This document shows, piece after piece, positions 11,016-22,446 of a stretch of DNA of 64,000 nt. Every line of letters begins with the position of its first letter. Position 1 is the stretch's first letter. Source of the DNA: Fistulifera solaris (taxonomy: Eukaryota > Bacillariophyta > Bacillariophyceae > Naviculales > Stauroneidaceae); the NCBI GenBank assembly GCA_030295235.1, contig AP026151.1, forward strand, positions 744,001-808,000, in the 5' to 3' direction. A program made the position numbers and the translations under genes. The notes under the pieces are model-generated. The model saw only the letters and a list, made by a program, of their open reading frames with translations, made no database searches and was not told the origin of the DNA.

Positions 11016-11178
11016 TTTTCTTACGGTACTCGGTACGACATATGTCAGAAAGAAACGTGAATGATGTCAGTTATTGTCACCATTTTTTGCGTTTTTCGAG
11101 GACGGCTTTCTTGTTGATGAGAAAGATTGGTGCTTACAAAAGGTATAACATATTTTTTCACCATTATCACAGACAAGA

Positions 11179-12689
11179 ATGAAGCTTCCTGCTATCACGC
11201 TAATCATTGGCTGCGCCATTTGGCAGAAATACGCCCAAGCCTTGGCGGCGCATCCGTTGGCCAAGACGGCCGAGCATTTGCCGTTGGCACAACAAGCGAT
11301 GGAATACATCAACCAAAGTACCGATCCGTTTCATGCCGTACAAACATCCATTCGTACCTTACAACAAGCCGGTTTTGTCGAACTCGAGGAAACCGATGAG
11401 CCTCTATTAAAAATACAACCGGGTGGAAAGTATTACATGACACGGAATCGATCAACGCTCGTGGCCTTTGCCGTCGGACAACAATACAACCCCCAAGCAG
11501 GATTTCAAATCATTGGAGGACATACCGATAGCCCCAATTTGCGCGTCAAACCCCGGAGCAAACGCACCGCCAATGGCTGTATCCAACTCGGTGTCGAATG
11601 TTACGGGGTGGTTTGTGGTATACGTGGTTTGATCGCGATTTGGGATTGTCGGGACGCGTGTTGGTGCGTCAATCCGATGATACGATTCAGCAACAACTCG
11701 TACAAATCGATCGCGCCTTATTGCGGATCTCCAATTTGGCCATTCATTTGCAAACGGCCAAAGAGAGAGATGCATTTGCCTTCAATAAAGAAGATCATTT
11801 GTCACCGATTTTGGCCATGGAAGTCAAAAAGGCATTGACCGGAACTTCTGAAAAAACGGAGGAAGACAATAACAAAAAAGATGGTTGGACGGAACATCAA
11901 GAACCGGCTTTATTGCAAATACTGGCACACGAATTGCAAGTCGAAACATCGCAAATTGTGGATTTCGAATTGTGTTTGTTTGATACACAAAAAGCGGCAC
12001 TTGGTGGAGCCTATTCGGAATTTCTTCATGCGGGTCGATTGGACAATTTGGCCAGCTGTTTCATGGCTGTACAGGCTTTAACACATCATGTACAAGAAAA
12101 GAAACTCGATCAAGCGTCGGGCATTGCCATGATTGTCTTGTACGATCATGAAGAAGTGGGCAGCAGTTCGGCGGTCGGCGCGGCATCTCCGATCATGACC
12201 GAAACCATCCGCCGCATCACCACAGCACTCAATGATCAACGACAAGATTTGGAACTATACAATCAAGTCATTTCACGGTCGTTTTGTTTGAGTGCCGATC
12301 AAGCCCATGCCATACATCCGAACTACGCGGGCAAACACGAGAAGCTGCATCAACCGGCCATGAACGCGGGGATGGTCATTAAACGCAATACCAATCAACG
12401 CTACGCAACGACGGTACTGACGGGGGTCCTCATGCGGGAAGTGGCGCGTCGTGCGCAATTGCCACCACTCCAAGAATTCATGATACGACAAGATTGTGGA
12501 TGTGGCAGTACGATCGGGCCACTCATCAGTGAAAGGACCGGAATGCGGACCATCGATATGGGATGTCCGCAATTATCGATGCACAGTATTCGTGAAACCA
12601 TGGGAGTTTGTGACTTGACGAATGGATTGAATCTATTTCGAGCATTCTTCGAACACTTTCCGCAAGTCGATGCGTCCGTGGGAAAATAA
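11179..12689 (+). CDS. DNPEP: Aspartyl aminopeptidase, peptidase family M18 (one frame shift)
   Basis: The protein is about 503 aa, normal for DNPEP, which removes N-terminal Asp/Glu from peptides as a dinuclear zinc enzyme. Zinc ligands and surroundings are visible: GGHTDSPNLR (His at about 115), GRLDNLAS, YDHEEVGSSSA, LSADQAHAIHPNY and LSMHSIRE. The N-terminal 23 residues are hydrophobic (MKLPAITLIIGCAIW...) and could be a signal or targeting peptide, which is unusual because animal and yeast forms are cytosolic or vacuolar. The frame changes within CYG|GGLWYTWFDRDL at a run of four G (11605-11608), where five are expected. The gene is otherwise complete. Confidence 0.9.
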
Positions 12690-12920
12690 TGATACAAGAT
12701 AAAGAATGAGGAAGCAAAATCTCCAACAAACAATAATCTGGGCTAAAATTAGTTTGTAACAAAATCTTAATGCATCTGGCTATAATCTATTTCTGTAGTG
12801 CCACTTTTTTTCTGTGCATTTTGGCTAAAATTCTATTTCGACAGCAGTACCACTTTGTTCCGCTCTCCGTCGTTTCACAACCTATCACGTACTCGAATGT
12901 ATCGTACCATCGGGCTTTTC

Positions 12921-14255
12921 CTACTCAAGCACTTTGGACTGCAACATCATATTCCACATCCAACACAGGAACAATCCCAATACCACCCATGTCTGCCAAT
13001 CTTTCATGCCTTGTGCCGGATCATGCGCAAATACAAACGGCCAAGGACAGCGTTTCGCGGTCGTATCCGCAGTCAAATGCTGTTGTTTCGTTTTGAGAAA
13101 GGGACATTCGTCCGAGGAGGCTGCTACTTCGGAAACCGCCGCTTGTGACGCATACGCCAAGGCATCTTCCAACGGCCGTACGGTGGCCCCGGGCACATTG
13201 GCTTGGACATCGAGTTCTTCAAACAATCGCATATTGAGACAAAATGCGACATTGGCTTCCGCCACGATGCGTTGAATCTGTTCTTCTGTCAACGGTAAAG
13301 CATCCAATGCTTGGCGATACTGATCCTTGAACAATTTCATTGACGAAATTTGTTCAAAGTGATAAAATTCCAATCCCTCGTTGGTTTTATTCAACGATAA
13401 TGCCCGACGCGCCACGCGTGCCAAAACTTTGCCACCACTCAAATCCCCCAAGTAGCGTGTATACGCATGTGCCAACAATAGCAAGGGATCGGTTTCCGCG
13501 ATGTGATGCAGACGATGGATATAATCTTGCGTTGCGGGTGTCACCGGAGGTAGTTTCGAGCCCCACCAGTAGTCAACATCTTGTTCCAAGGTTTCGGTTC
13601 GTCGCAATTCGTGGGGAAAATGGCACGAAGCAAAGTATTGTGGCGCGACCCGATCCAAACACTGTTCTAATATCAAATACACATGATACAGCATGCCCAC
13701 CATGGCAGCGTACAGATCCCGATCAATTTTGCCTTGAATGAAATTCTTGACGAAATGAACATTTTCCGCCGCTTGATGAGATCGAGCCGTTCCAGTTTTC
13801 AGTGATTCGGATAATGACGAGTGTTGTTGTGGAGCGCTTGTCGTATTCGCCGGAGGGTCAACACTTACAGAGGCATCAATGACCCTGTTCTCTTCGTGTT
13901 GCTCAAGTTTTTCTTCCTCATTGTCACCTTCTTCGCATTCAATTAAGCCGGCCATAATCGCAGCTAATGACATTTGTTCTAAAGCTTCGCGAAATGAAAC
14001 TCCCGGACCTTCTCCCTTTGTGGTGTCGACATGGCGTTGCTGCAGATCTTGCAACAACTGTAAGAAGGAATTGTTCTGCAAATGCGATGCCGGCAGTTGT
14101 TGTAATTTCTGTTGAATTTGTTGCGCATCTTTCGCATCTTTGAACGGACACGTGCCTTGTGCAAAGACAGGACATTGTTGCCAGTCTTGCTTGGTTTGTT
14201 TCGGTAACGTCGCGTACGGGCAAGAGGATTCGGTCGTAGTTGTGGTAGAGCTCAT
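12921..14255 (-). CDS. HMOX: Heme oxygenase with Cys-Pro motifs and C-terminal membrane anchor
   Basis: 444 aa in one frame. The heme oxygenase domain runs from about 150 to 360, with the proximal His in TARSHQAAENVHF (about 160) and the distal-helix signature LAHAYTRYLGDLSGGK. The enzyme opens heme to biliverdin, CO and iron using NADPH-cytochrome P450 reductase. A C-terminal segment (WVVLGLFLCWMWNMML) is a tail anchor, as in animal HO-1/HO-2. Cys-Pro dipeptides occur at about residues 12, 28 and 36 in a 150-residue N-terminal extension and at about 384 and 403 before the anchor. Such motifs act as heme-regulatory sites in HO-2, but here they are more numerous. This is the ER type rather than the soluble plastid type used for bilin synthesis. 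Confidence 0.9.
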   Translation of the reverse strand: MSSTTTTTESSCPYATLPKQTKQDWQQCPVFAQGTCPFKDAKDAQQIQQKLQQLPASHLQNNSFLQLLQDLQQRHVDTTKGEGPGVSFREALEQMSLAAIMAGLIECEEGDNEEEKLEQHEENRVIDASVSVDPPANTTSAPQQHSSLSESLKTGTARSHQAAENVHFVKNFIQGKIDRDLYAAMVGMLYHVYLILEQCLDRVAPQYFASCHFPHELRRTETLEQDVDYWWGSKLPPVTPATQDYIHRLHHIAETDPLLLLAHAYTRYLGDLSGGKVLARVARRALSLNKTNEGLEFYHFEQISSMKLFKDQYRQALDALPLTEEQIQRIVAEANVAFCLNMRLFEELDVQANVPGATVRPLEDALAYASQAAVSEVAASSDECPFLKTKQQHLTADTTAKRCPWPFVFAHDPAQGMKDWQTWVVLGLFLCWMWNMMLQSKVLE

Positions 14256-14676
14256 ATGGTTATAATTGTTGTGCTGCTATCGTCTCTTCTCCTGGAAATC
14301 AAACTAATCGGTAATGTTTCTTTATTGCAAAGAAAAATAGAAGTGAAAAGATGATAAAAGCAACAAGAATAACAAGAATAACGAGGACAATAAAGAACAA
14401 TAAAAGAATGACAACGCGCTGCATGTCTCGTCGTCGAAAAAACGCCACACAGGCTCGCAGTCGTGGCCGAACGGACGACGCACGCGCCAGCGGACGCCGG
14501 ACACGCGATTCGCGACAGGATTTACGTTACGGAGTCACGAACATGACGACAGAAATGGTGTCAACGGCGCTCGCGAAAAAGATTGCGACAAACAACGCGA
14601 GATACAACGACAAACAAAAATCGAACAGAATCTAAAAGGGCAAAAGAGATCGAACAAAAGATCCCTTTTCCTTCGA
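14256..14676. other. Spacer between divergent genes
   Basis: A 420-bp, purine-rich, A-biased stretch between the heme oxygenase and PP2C starts. It contains no recognised element. Confidence 0.4.
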
Positions 14677-15777
14677 ATGCACAGTTTTCATCTATTTATT
14701 ATGCTTACGAAGATGACGACAATTTTCTCGGCCGCCAAAACGAACACATTTCTACGCTACGCTCCTCGTTCGTTTGTGTCGCAACGTCGGACACTTCTTT
14801 CGTGGTTGCGGGGTGGTGGTGACAGTAACAGCACTAAATTAGAAATGGACGATGATTTTGGACCCCTCAAAGCCAAAGATTTCGCGAAAGAACGTTCGTA
14901 CCCCAAAGTCCTGTGGAATCAACATCCAGTTTCGGTCAGTGCCGTTTGTGGGTATCGCAGTTAGTGAGTATAGTGACGAAGTGACTGTATTTGCGATAGA
15001 ATATCATTCTCTCTCACACTTGTGTGTAACAGCATGGAAGACGATTTTGTCATTGCGCACAATGTGTGTGGTGTCTTTGATGGACACGGTGGACGTCACG
15101 TCAGTGCGTATTTGGCCCAGAATTTGCCCGCCGAATTGCAGACTGCCTTGCCCGACGGTCCCACACTGGAAGATCACGAACGCGCCTTGCGGAAAGCATT
15201 ACAACACATCGACGAAAAAGTCTTGCAAATTCGACATTGGAGTTATCAAGGAAGTACGGCCGTCGTTTTGTATTTGACGCCACACGGTATTCTCGTGGCC
15301 AACATCGGAGACAGTCGGGCCGTCTTGTCCCATCAATCGCGGGCTGTAGCACTCACCAAAGATCACAAACCGAACGATCTGCACGAATGGACCCGGATTG
15401 AAGCCATGGGAGGGACCGTCGAATTTGATGGTTATGTCGATCCCCAGGGCGTGCCCTTTGGTTGTTATCGTGTCAATGGCAATCTCGCCATGTCGCGGGC
15501 GATTGGGGATCGCAGTGAACGACCCATTGTCATAGCCGAACCCGATATTTGTTGTTTTGAATTGTCGAGCGAATGTGAGTTTGTGGTACTGGCGACGGAC
15601 GGATTGTGGGATGTCATGGACAATGAGGAAGTTGTACAGTACATTCATAAATATGGACAGCGAGACGAAGTCGCGAGTTGGCTGGTGGAAGAAGCCTTGC
15701 GGAGAGGGTCGTTGGACAATATTACCGTCGTGATTGTGTGGTTTCGGCATGCGGCGAAAGTGGAAGAGGACTTTTGA
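14677..15777 (+). CDS. PP2C-type Ser/Thr protein phosphatase, probably organellar
   Basis: Exons 14677-14963 and 15033-15777 are joined over a 69-bp intron with donor GTGAGT and acceptor AACAG. The splice removes an in-frame TAG and creates GYRSYMEDDF, the conserved first PP2C motif. Other motifs are VFDGHGG (metal-binding Asp/Gly), ANIGDSRAVL, TKDHKP, LAMSRAIGD, DGLWDV and DNITVVIV. The enzyme dephosphorylates Ser/Thr using Mg/Mn. A more likely start is the ATG at 14701 (MLTKMTTIFSAAKTNTFLRY...), which opens an Arg/Ser-rich presequence suggesting mitochondrial import. Total about 343 aa, a typical single-domain PP2C. Confidence 0.88.
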
Positions 15778-16370
15778 AGAGGTGGCAGCTGAATGCAATG
15801 AATCGAGTGACGTTTGTCAGCGGATTTGAGGTTACTGATCTCTGACTTATTCAGTCTCTATTGAGTTTCATCCCATGATCAGAAAGGAGTATTGCAAGTG
15901 CAAGGACGACCAGTCCCTAAATCAACGGGACTGATTCTTTCGCGACGAAACCTAGCGATGTCCCGACCGACGGACGGTTCTCATTTTCTTTTGTGGCGGC
16001 AAGCAGTCGTGTTGGGACTTTATAGGGTCAAAGAGGTGGTTGACAGTATCAATTGAAGTGTTTAGGGTCATTTTGCTCATTCAATGACCCAAAAATCCAT
16101 AGGGGCTATTCTCCACTTCGCTGCTGTATGTCCATGGTCGGCAGACTGTAGAAGGATACGTAGAAACGAGTACCAGGATAGTAGAATACGTTCGATCCCA
16201 ACACGCGTCATCTCGGCTTTTTTCTTTTTTTGTTTGTGATGCCACTCTCATTTTGTTGTCAAAACACAAACATCTTCAAGTCGACCTTTTATTTAGGTTA
16301 AAGAACAACAAATCCACTTTCATCTCTAAGTTTTCTGTTCTTAATTCAGTAAAAGAAAGAAAGAATCACG
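15778..16370. other. Spacer without a gene
   Basis: 590 bp. A hairpin-like GTCCC...GGGAC pair lies near 15912-15931 but has no recognised role. No supported coding region. Confidence 0.4.
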
Positions 16371-17348
16371 ATGGCTGACTGGATGTTTTACATGAAAAGA
16401 ACAAGGAGAAGGAAGCCGTCAAGGCCAAGGAACGTGAAGAGAAGGAGAAGCTCAAGGATGTGCTCATTACTGGCACCGCCGAAACGGAGATCCGCAAAGC
16501 TCAATTTGAACGAGTAAGTTTCCTACTCTGTGTTTGTCTTACCTCTCAAGATTTCATGGAAAACGAGCTTGTTATTTGTGTCAGTCGTTTCGGTGACGGG
16601 ATGATGTCGTCGTCGTGTCAGAACGTCCGTCACCATGTTCATACGACTTATCTCACGGGCTCATTCCTTCCATTCCTTCCGCTTATTGCGAAAATGCAAA
16701 CGATTTTTAATGCCCTCGTCTCCCTTAGGAAAAGAACTGGGCCGCCACCGGTCGTGAAACCAAATCCAGCTTGAAGGATGTTTTGATTACGGGCACTGCC
16801 GAAACCGAGATACGAAAAGCTCAATTTGAACGAGTACGTCGTTGATTGCGGAATTGTCGTGTTTTTTGTTTGCTCGTGCTATGCAATTTGTTGCTGCCTT
16901 TGTGTCAGTCAGCGTTGTGTGTCATCATCCAAATCACGCCATGTTGTGGTGCCAGTCTGTCTCTTTGGCCCTACGAAATCTCACCTATTCCTCTCTCCTT
17001 TCTTATCTCCTTCTTCTCTTTACCTTCTCCATTATCTTATTATTACCATAGGAAAAGAACTGGGCCGCCACGGGCCGTGAAACGAAATCGAGTTTGAAAG
17101 ATGTCAACATGGCCACGGCCGTGATTGAAACGGAAATTCGGAAAGAACAACACAAGCGGTACGTCGTGCTATGGAAAGGAATGAGAATACGATTGTGAAA
17201 TAGTTGTCACTCATACGGATGTTGTGCCTTTCTCGTCTTTTTTTCTCTTCTCTTTGCGTTTCGCAGTGAACAAGAGTGGAAACAAACATCCAGAGAGACC
17301 ATTAAAAAGAACGAAGATGTTAACATGGCCAAAGCCGCATTCGGTTAA
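16371..17348 (+). CDS. Hypothetical protein made of duplicated exons
   Basis: Four exons: 16371-16513, 16729-16833, 17051-17158, 17267-17348. Exons 1, 2 and 3 end in the same phrase (TAETEIRKAQFER, or IETEIRKEQHKR in exon 3). Exons 2 and 3 begin identically (KNWAATGRETKSSLKDV). Splice sites fall at matching positions, so each about 35-aa repeat is one exon. The fourth exon is a diverged copy (EWKQTSRETIKKNEDVNMAKAAFG). The first exon adds a Lys/Glu-rich start (MADWMFYM then KNKEKEAVKAKEREEKEK), but a run of four A (16395-16398) puts the ATG out of frame by one base. The whole is helical, charged and about 145 aa. I do not recognise the family; the repeat layout loosely recalls actin-binding beta-thymosin repeats but lacks LKKTET. 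Confidence 0.75.
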
Positions 17349-17878
17349 ACTGTTCGTTCGCACTGTAGTGAATCCATCGGGACGACAAGTTCCTTACGGA
17401 GTTATCGGTGGCGATTGGAATCCATGTGCGACTTGAAAAAAAAGACAAAAAATGAATCTTCATTATTAGAGAAAGCAATAACAACAAGATTTGAAAGAAT
17501 GTATACGTATGATGGTTCCTAGATTCATTCCACTCGTTGTAGATGCTGTGTAACGTCATGCCTTGGGAAGACCGAGACGACGACTCGAGGTCTAGCTAGC
17601 CTAGAGAGTTGCGTTGCTTATAGTTTTCGCCTTCCTTCAAAAATAGTATATGACAGACCGGTGTTGAATTCATCGGCGAAGTGTCGCACTGTACTACTCC
17701 GATGATACTCTTTCTGAAAGATCGCAAAGAGCGGCAGAAGGATTCGGACATCGCGAGAAGGAGAAGAATAGCAACAATAAACAACAAAACTAGAGAAAGG
17801 AGATCTTCTTATTGTTGTCATTCTATCAATTATCCTTCTATACATATTCGTATTAAACTCAATCAACACACAAAAAAA
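17349..17878. other. Spacer without a gene
   Basis: 530 bp between two same-strand genes. Purine-rich around 17700-17810. No gene or repeat recognised. Confidence 0.4.
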
Positions 17879-18923
17879 ATGAAATTTCGTTCGTCACTGG
17901 TACAACGCGTCTTTACAACGACACAACAAACACGCTCTCTTTCTGCTTCCGCCAAAGTTTGGGTGAACAAAGACACGCGGGTGATTTGTCAAGGATTCAC
18001 CGGAAAACAGGTTCGTCTTTTTTGAGTTACTGGTAGTCTTTTCTATGTCATTTCTCATCCTCCTCTTTCAACAGGGAACATTTCATTCAACACAAGCAAT
18101 CGAATACGGCACCAACATGGTCGGAGGCGTGACACCCAAAAAAGGAGGAACCGAACATTTGGGTTTGCCCGTCTTCAATACCGTCCAAGAAGCCAAAGAC
18201 AGCGTCCAACCCGATGCGTCTGTCATTTATGTTCCTCCTCCCTTCGCGGCACAAGCCATTTTGGATGCCATTGCCGCGGAAATTCCTCTCGTGGTCTGTA
18301 TTACCGAAGGGATTCCCCAACAAGACATGGCCCGCGTCAAACACGCCCTCAAACAACAGAGTGTCACCCGACTCATTGGACCCAATTGTCCCGGAATCAT
18401 CAAACCAGGCGAATGCAAAATTGGGATCATGCCCGGATACATTCATACGCCGGGCAAGATTGGGGTCGTGAGTCGATCGGGGACGTTAACTTATGAGGCC
18501 GTGTGGCAAACGACGGTCGCGGGCTTGGGACAAAGTACCTGTGTCGGCATCGGTGGCGATCCCTTCAATGGGACCAATTTCATTGATTGTTTAGAACGTT
18601 TCACGAACGATCCCGAAACGGAAGGAATCATTATGATTGGTGAAATTGGTGGTTCCGCCGAAGAAGAAGCCGCCGAGTGGTTGAAAGAATACGGTGACCC
18701 GAACAAACCCGTCGTGGGCTTTATTGCGGGCATGACGGCACCGCCGGGACGTCGCATGGGACACGCGGGGGCCATTATTGCCGGTGGAAAAGGTGGTGCG
18801 GCCGAGAAATTTGCTGCCCTGGAAGCGGCCGGGGTCCACGTGAGTCGTTCGCCGGCCCGACTCGGTGTTACCATGTTGGAAGCCATGGGATTAGAAGTGC
18901 CCGAAACGAAAGTGGCGTCGTAA
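17879..18923 (+). CDS. SUCLG1: Succinyl-CoA ligase (ADP/GDP-forming) subunit alpha, mitochondrial
   Basis: Exons 17879-18010 and 18075-18923 (64-bp intron) encode about 326 aa, the normal length. Residues 1-27 ([20 protein letters not shown]...) are an Arg/Ser/Thr-rich mitochondrial presequence. The CoA-binding fold follows ([15 protein letters not shown], the Gly-rich loop). [20 protein letters not shown] is the family signature, and the phosphohistidine is in [17 protein letters not shown]. With the beta subunit it makes ATP or GTP from succinyl-CoA in the citrate cycle. The gene is tail-to-tail with TBCB and only about 90 bp from it. Confidence 0.95.
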
Positions 18924-19010
18924 AATGACAAATAATCAAGTTCTTACTATTTCTAGATTGTAGTGGTCTTTTGTTTCTTACTGAATGTGTGTAGTATTAC
19001 TATGTTGCAC

Positions 19011-19924
19011 TTACAATTCATCTTCATCATCGTCACTAAACAAATCTCTTTCGGGAAAATCTCCGACTTCCACATTCTTTCCACGACAATAAACGCCATA
19101 TTTGTCGTCGCACTCGAAATAACGTCGCCCGGTCTTGACAAAGGTCCCATCATTTTGTCCGACAGGTTCATCCAAAATGATCCCGACCCAATAATCCTCT
19201 TCTTTGCCTCCGACCCACGCCACGTGTCCCCGACGTTGTCCCGGTGTCACTTGACAGCGGGCTCCGACCACACAATGTTCCACCGATGTGGCGTCGTAAG
19301 TATCAATAGTAGTAGGAACAGCTTCCACAACACCCTCGGGAGTGACACGAAATCCGGCCGGCAACGGCATTCCCAAACGATGCGCGTGTTTCGCTTGTTG
19401 CAATGCCGCATGCTGTTGAGCGTGTCCCTGCAAAGAAAATTGCGGATTGTGTCGCAATTGTTGTTGTTTCCACTGATACAAGGTACCTGGACGCTCCCGA
19501 TATGCGGCATCACTAAGTTGATATTTTTCCACCAAGGCCGTATTTTCCAATGCACCGTGTGCCGAAATCGAATGTGGATTCGTATCGATGCAATGCAATC
19601 GAATAGTTGTTGTTGACACAAAGGAAGGAGACAAAAATATCCCAAAGGCCGTTGCGCATCGATGTCATGATACGCCGGCAAGGTTGTCACAGGTTCTCCC
19701 GGTACATGCAACTGTAACACCAAATCATCGACCAAACTTCCCGTTTTCTGATGAATGACATGATAAACTTCTTGTAGACAGACAGAACGAAACAACCGAA
19801 TCTCCAAATGTTGTTGTTGTAAATTGGAATACGTCAAATTCACCAACACGAGATCGTGCGGCAAATTGCGACAATGAGGCGCCGTCACGTAATGGCGCAA
19901 CGCGCTTTTCATTTCCCTGCGCAT
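19011..19924 (-). CDS. TBCB: Tubulin-folding cofactor B (one frame shift)
   Basis: The N-terminal ~95 residues form a ubiquitin-like domain ([21 protein letters not shown]...). The C terminus is a CAP-Gly domain ([20 protein letters not shown], then [18 protein letters not shown] and [18 protein letters not shown]). The protein ends in an acidic DDEDEL tail, as in TBCB, where the last residues bind the tubulin or TBCE partner. A helical linker separates the domains. TBCB works with TBCE on alpha-tubulin. The frame shifts at a run of five A (19633-19637 on the given strand); six would give [10 protein letters not shown] and one protein of about 300 aa. The start at 19924 is an ATG; a second ATG lies four codons on. 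Confidence 0.87.
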
Positions 19925-20117
19925 TGTACGTTGTCATTCTTCTTCCAGTAGAGCAGTGGTATAGATAGAATCGAATGCTGTGAATGAACAACACAATAAA
20001 ACGACGATTAACAATGATGCTTAATAAAAGAAATGCATGGCGTCTCCGTGTGCTTGCCTCAGAGTTTCCGTCTGCCTTTTTCAAGATAAGAACAATAATC
20101 ATGCGTTGTCTTTCGTA

Positions 20118-20179
20118 TTTACTATAGACCCAAAGTGTTGGTTTTAGGAGACCACGACTGCGTTTCAGTCATGAGTCAA
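20118..20179 (+). repeat. Dispersed 60-bp hairpin element, copy 1
   Basis: TTTACTATAG-ACCC-AAAGTGTTGG, a variable stretch, then CCACGACTGCGTTTCAGTC-ATGAGTCAA. GACTG and CAGTC can pair over a 5-base loop. It lies between TBCB and the alcohol dehydrogenase. Confidence 0.7.
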
Positions 20180-20294
20180 GATTGCCATATGCCTCACCAA
20201 CATTTTCCTTTTGCAACACTAGACTAGACTACAATAGACTAGCGAGACTAAACATTTTTATATAAATTACTCACATCACTCACGGTAATGTCCA

Positions 20295-21424
20295 TTACTG
20301 CGACGCACTCGTCACCGGCTGACAGTATTCGGCAATGGTCGACATGTCAATGACGGAACGCTTCGCCCCGGACGTGCCTTTGATCATGGCATGGAAGTGT
20401 GCATTGGCATCCTTGGCCGGAATTACTTGCATTGGGGTACGATCTGATGTTGGGCACAAAAGTCCAACATTTCTTGGCGTCCTCTTGCGTACCGCCAATC
20501 AAGGACCCTTCCACGGAATGGCGACTGAAGATGAGAGGAAAAGCGCCAACTTCCATGGGTTTCGCGACCGCGCAACAAGACGTAGTTTCCACCGACTTTG
20601 AGTGTATTCATCAAGGGGGCAATGGCGTGCGGCGCCGAGACGGTATCGAGAATAAGATCAATGGAGCGCGGCCTGATCCATGGCGGACGCATCGGAATGC
20701 ACCAACAGTTCCGCACCGAGCTTCGGCGTCCGCCTTTTTGCTGTTGTTGCGAGAAAAGACAACGATGCGATCGACGTTCATGGCCTTGGCCAGTTTGACC
20801 GCCATTTGACCCAATCCACCAAATCCGACAACTCCGACCGTCTTGCCGGCACCACCACCTTTTGTAAAATGTGACGATTGAGGGGCGAGAACGTGGTGAT
20901 ACCGGCACACAAGAGAACACCCGCGTATTCCATTTTCATGCTGGGGGGAATGTGGAATACAAAGTGCTCATTGACGGTAATGGCGCCGAGTACCCACCAT
21001 TCGTGTGATAACCCACCGCATTTTGAAAATTATCTCCCTGTCCCTCAGGGAAAGTACTACCGTACGTTTGAATCATTTTCGGACAGTGCTGTTCTAATCC
21101 CTGTTGACAGAGATCACATTCACGGCACGAACTGACCATGCAACCGACTCCGACTTTGTCTCCGACCTTGAATTGCGTCACTTGATCACCGACTTGACGA
21201 ACCACTCCGGCAATTTCGTGACCGGGAGCAATAGGCCACGAATCAATACCCCAATCACCATTGCAGGCGTGACAATCGGAATGACACATTCCGCAAAAGA
21301 GAATGTCAATAGCCACATCGTATGGACCGGGTTCGGGTCGTCCGATGGTATGCGGCTGAAGTTGAGCTTCCTTGTCGAAGGCCGCTAATGCGTAAACGTC
21401 GTTACCGTTTTTGATAGTAGCCAT
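20295..21424 (-). CDS. Zinc-type alcohol dehydrogenase (CAD-like), frame broken about seven times
   Basis: The first 140 residues are intact from ATG 21424: FCGMCHSDCHACNGDWG (catalytic Cys), PGHEIAGVVRQVGDQV (zinc His-Glu) and the structural zinc loop CRECDLCQQGLEQHC. The nucleotide-binding domain is recognisable in pieces in all three frames: VGVVGFGGLGQMAVKLAKAM, then DLILDTVSAPHAIAPL, MLDFCAQHQIVPQC and VIPAKDANAHFHAMI, ending at TAA 20295-20297. Expected length is about 375 aa. Seven frame changes occur, most explainable as one base missing from a run of G, C or A. It is either a recent pseudogene or, as I think likelier given its neighbours, a poorly resolved stretch. Members of this family reduce aromatic or aliphatic aldehydes with NADPH. 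Confidence 0.75.
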
Positions 21425-22001
21425 GGTTCGTTTGTAAAAAAGGAAGAGAACGCTTTGAGTTGATTCAATGAATCAGAATTAATTTTGTGGTAGCGAGATG
21501 ATCTGGAAAAACGAGAAACGGTTTTGTTGTTTTGCATTCGAGGCTCGACGAGCTTCTTCGAACTTGATCGTACTATAATGATTAGTGTAGGAGTACTAAG
21601 AAATCGAACATTCGAGAAGCGGTGAACGGCGGAGATGTCGGGATTACGTCATTGAAAGGAACTTGGCGTCATCGCCCGAATTTCTCCGTAAATAGGCCTA
21701 ACAACTGTACCTTAGCTAATGGTATCCGAGCCATTGGTTTCAAAATTTTCGATTTGTTTTACACGCTAAAGCAATCATCATGTTTGATTCTTTCAATTTC
21801 AAACATTCTGCGAAAATTGTCGTCAGTCGTCGTCGACATTTGCAAAAATTACTTGCAATCATTTATAGATATGCTTGCCGCGTCTGGGATCAGCAGCGAC
21901 CGCACGAATAGAACGCATCTGAATTTTCATCGAACTGTAGCTACACTTTTAGCCAATCGCTTGATTTGTTGCATCGACAGAAGTCAACTGGGTTTTTTAC
22001 A

Positions 22002-22058
22002 TTTACTATACCTATAAAGTGTAGACGACGTTTCTCGCGAATGGATTTCAGTCATGAA
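22002..22058 (+). repeat. Dispersed 60-bp hairpin element, copy 2
   Basis: TTTACTATA-CCTATAAAGTGT ... GAATGGATTTCAGTCATGAAC. The left arm of the hairpin has drifted. The rest of 21425-22446 holds no convincing gene; a 131-codon frame at 21622-22017 lacks any domain. Confidence 0.6.
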
Positions 22059-22446
22059 CAGCAGCTGCGTTTTGCATTTTGTGTGAGATGAGATCATCTG
22101 TATGCGTTGCATGAAATTTTTCCTGTCACTGAAATTTCGTTATAATTGAAGTGCATTTCATTTTCAGTTGTAGCCTCTAAAGAGAGGTCGCTTCTCGATT
22201 GGAAAATGTGCTATAGGCGCAAAGTGTTTTGTCCGTTTTTGTCCACGACTGGATGTCAGTCCCGAGGGGCGATGCATGACGTCATGCACGTTGTCATTCG
22301 GTCGAACATGTCGTGCTATTATGCTTTTCATTGTTTGCTTCATGAGCCTTATTACAACCAGCAAGCCAAACGATTGTGATTAGCTTTGATTACAGCATAA
22401 AGAACTGTTGAAAACGAGGAACCGAAAAGGGAAAAACGCAACGAGA

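Noticed and set aside
16371-17348. Assignment of the exon-repeat protein to beta-thymosin or WH2 actin binders
   Set aside because: The repeat length is similar, but the LKKTET core is missing.
21622-22017. A 131-codon frame between ADH and patatin
   Set aside because: No domain, and it ends inside a repeat element copy.
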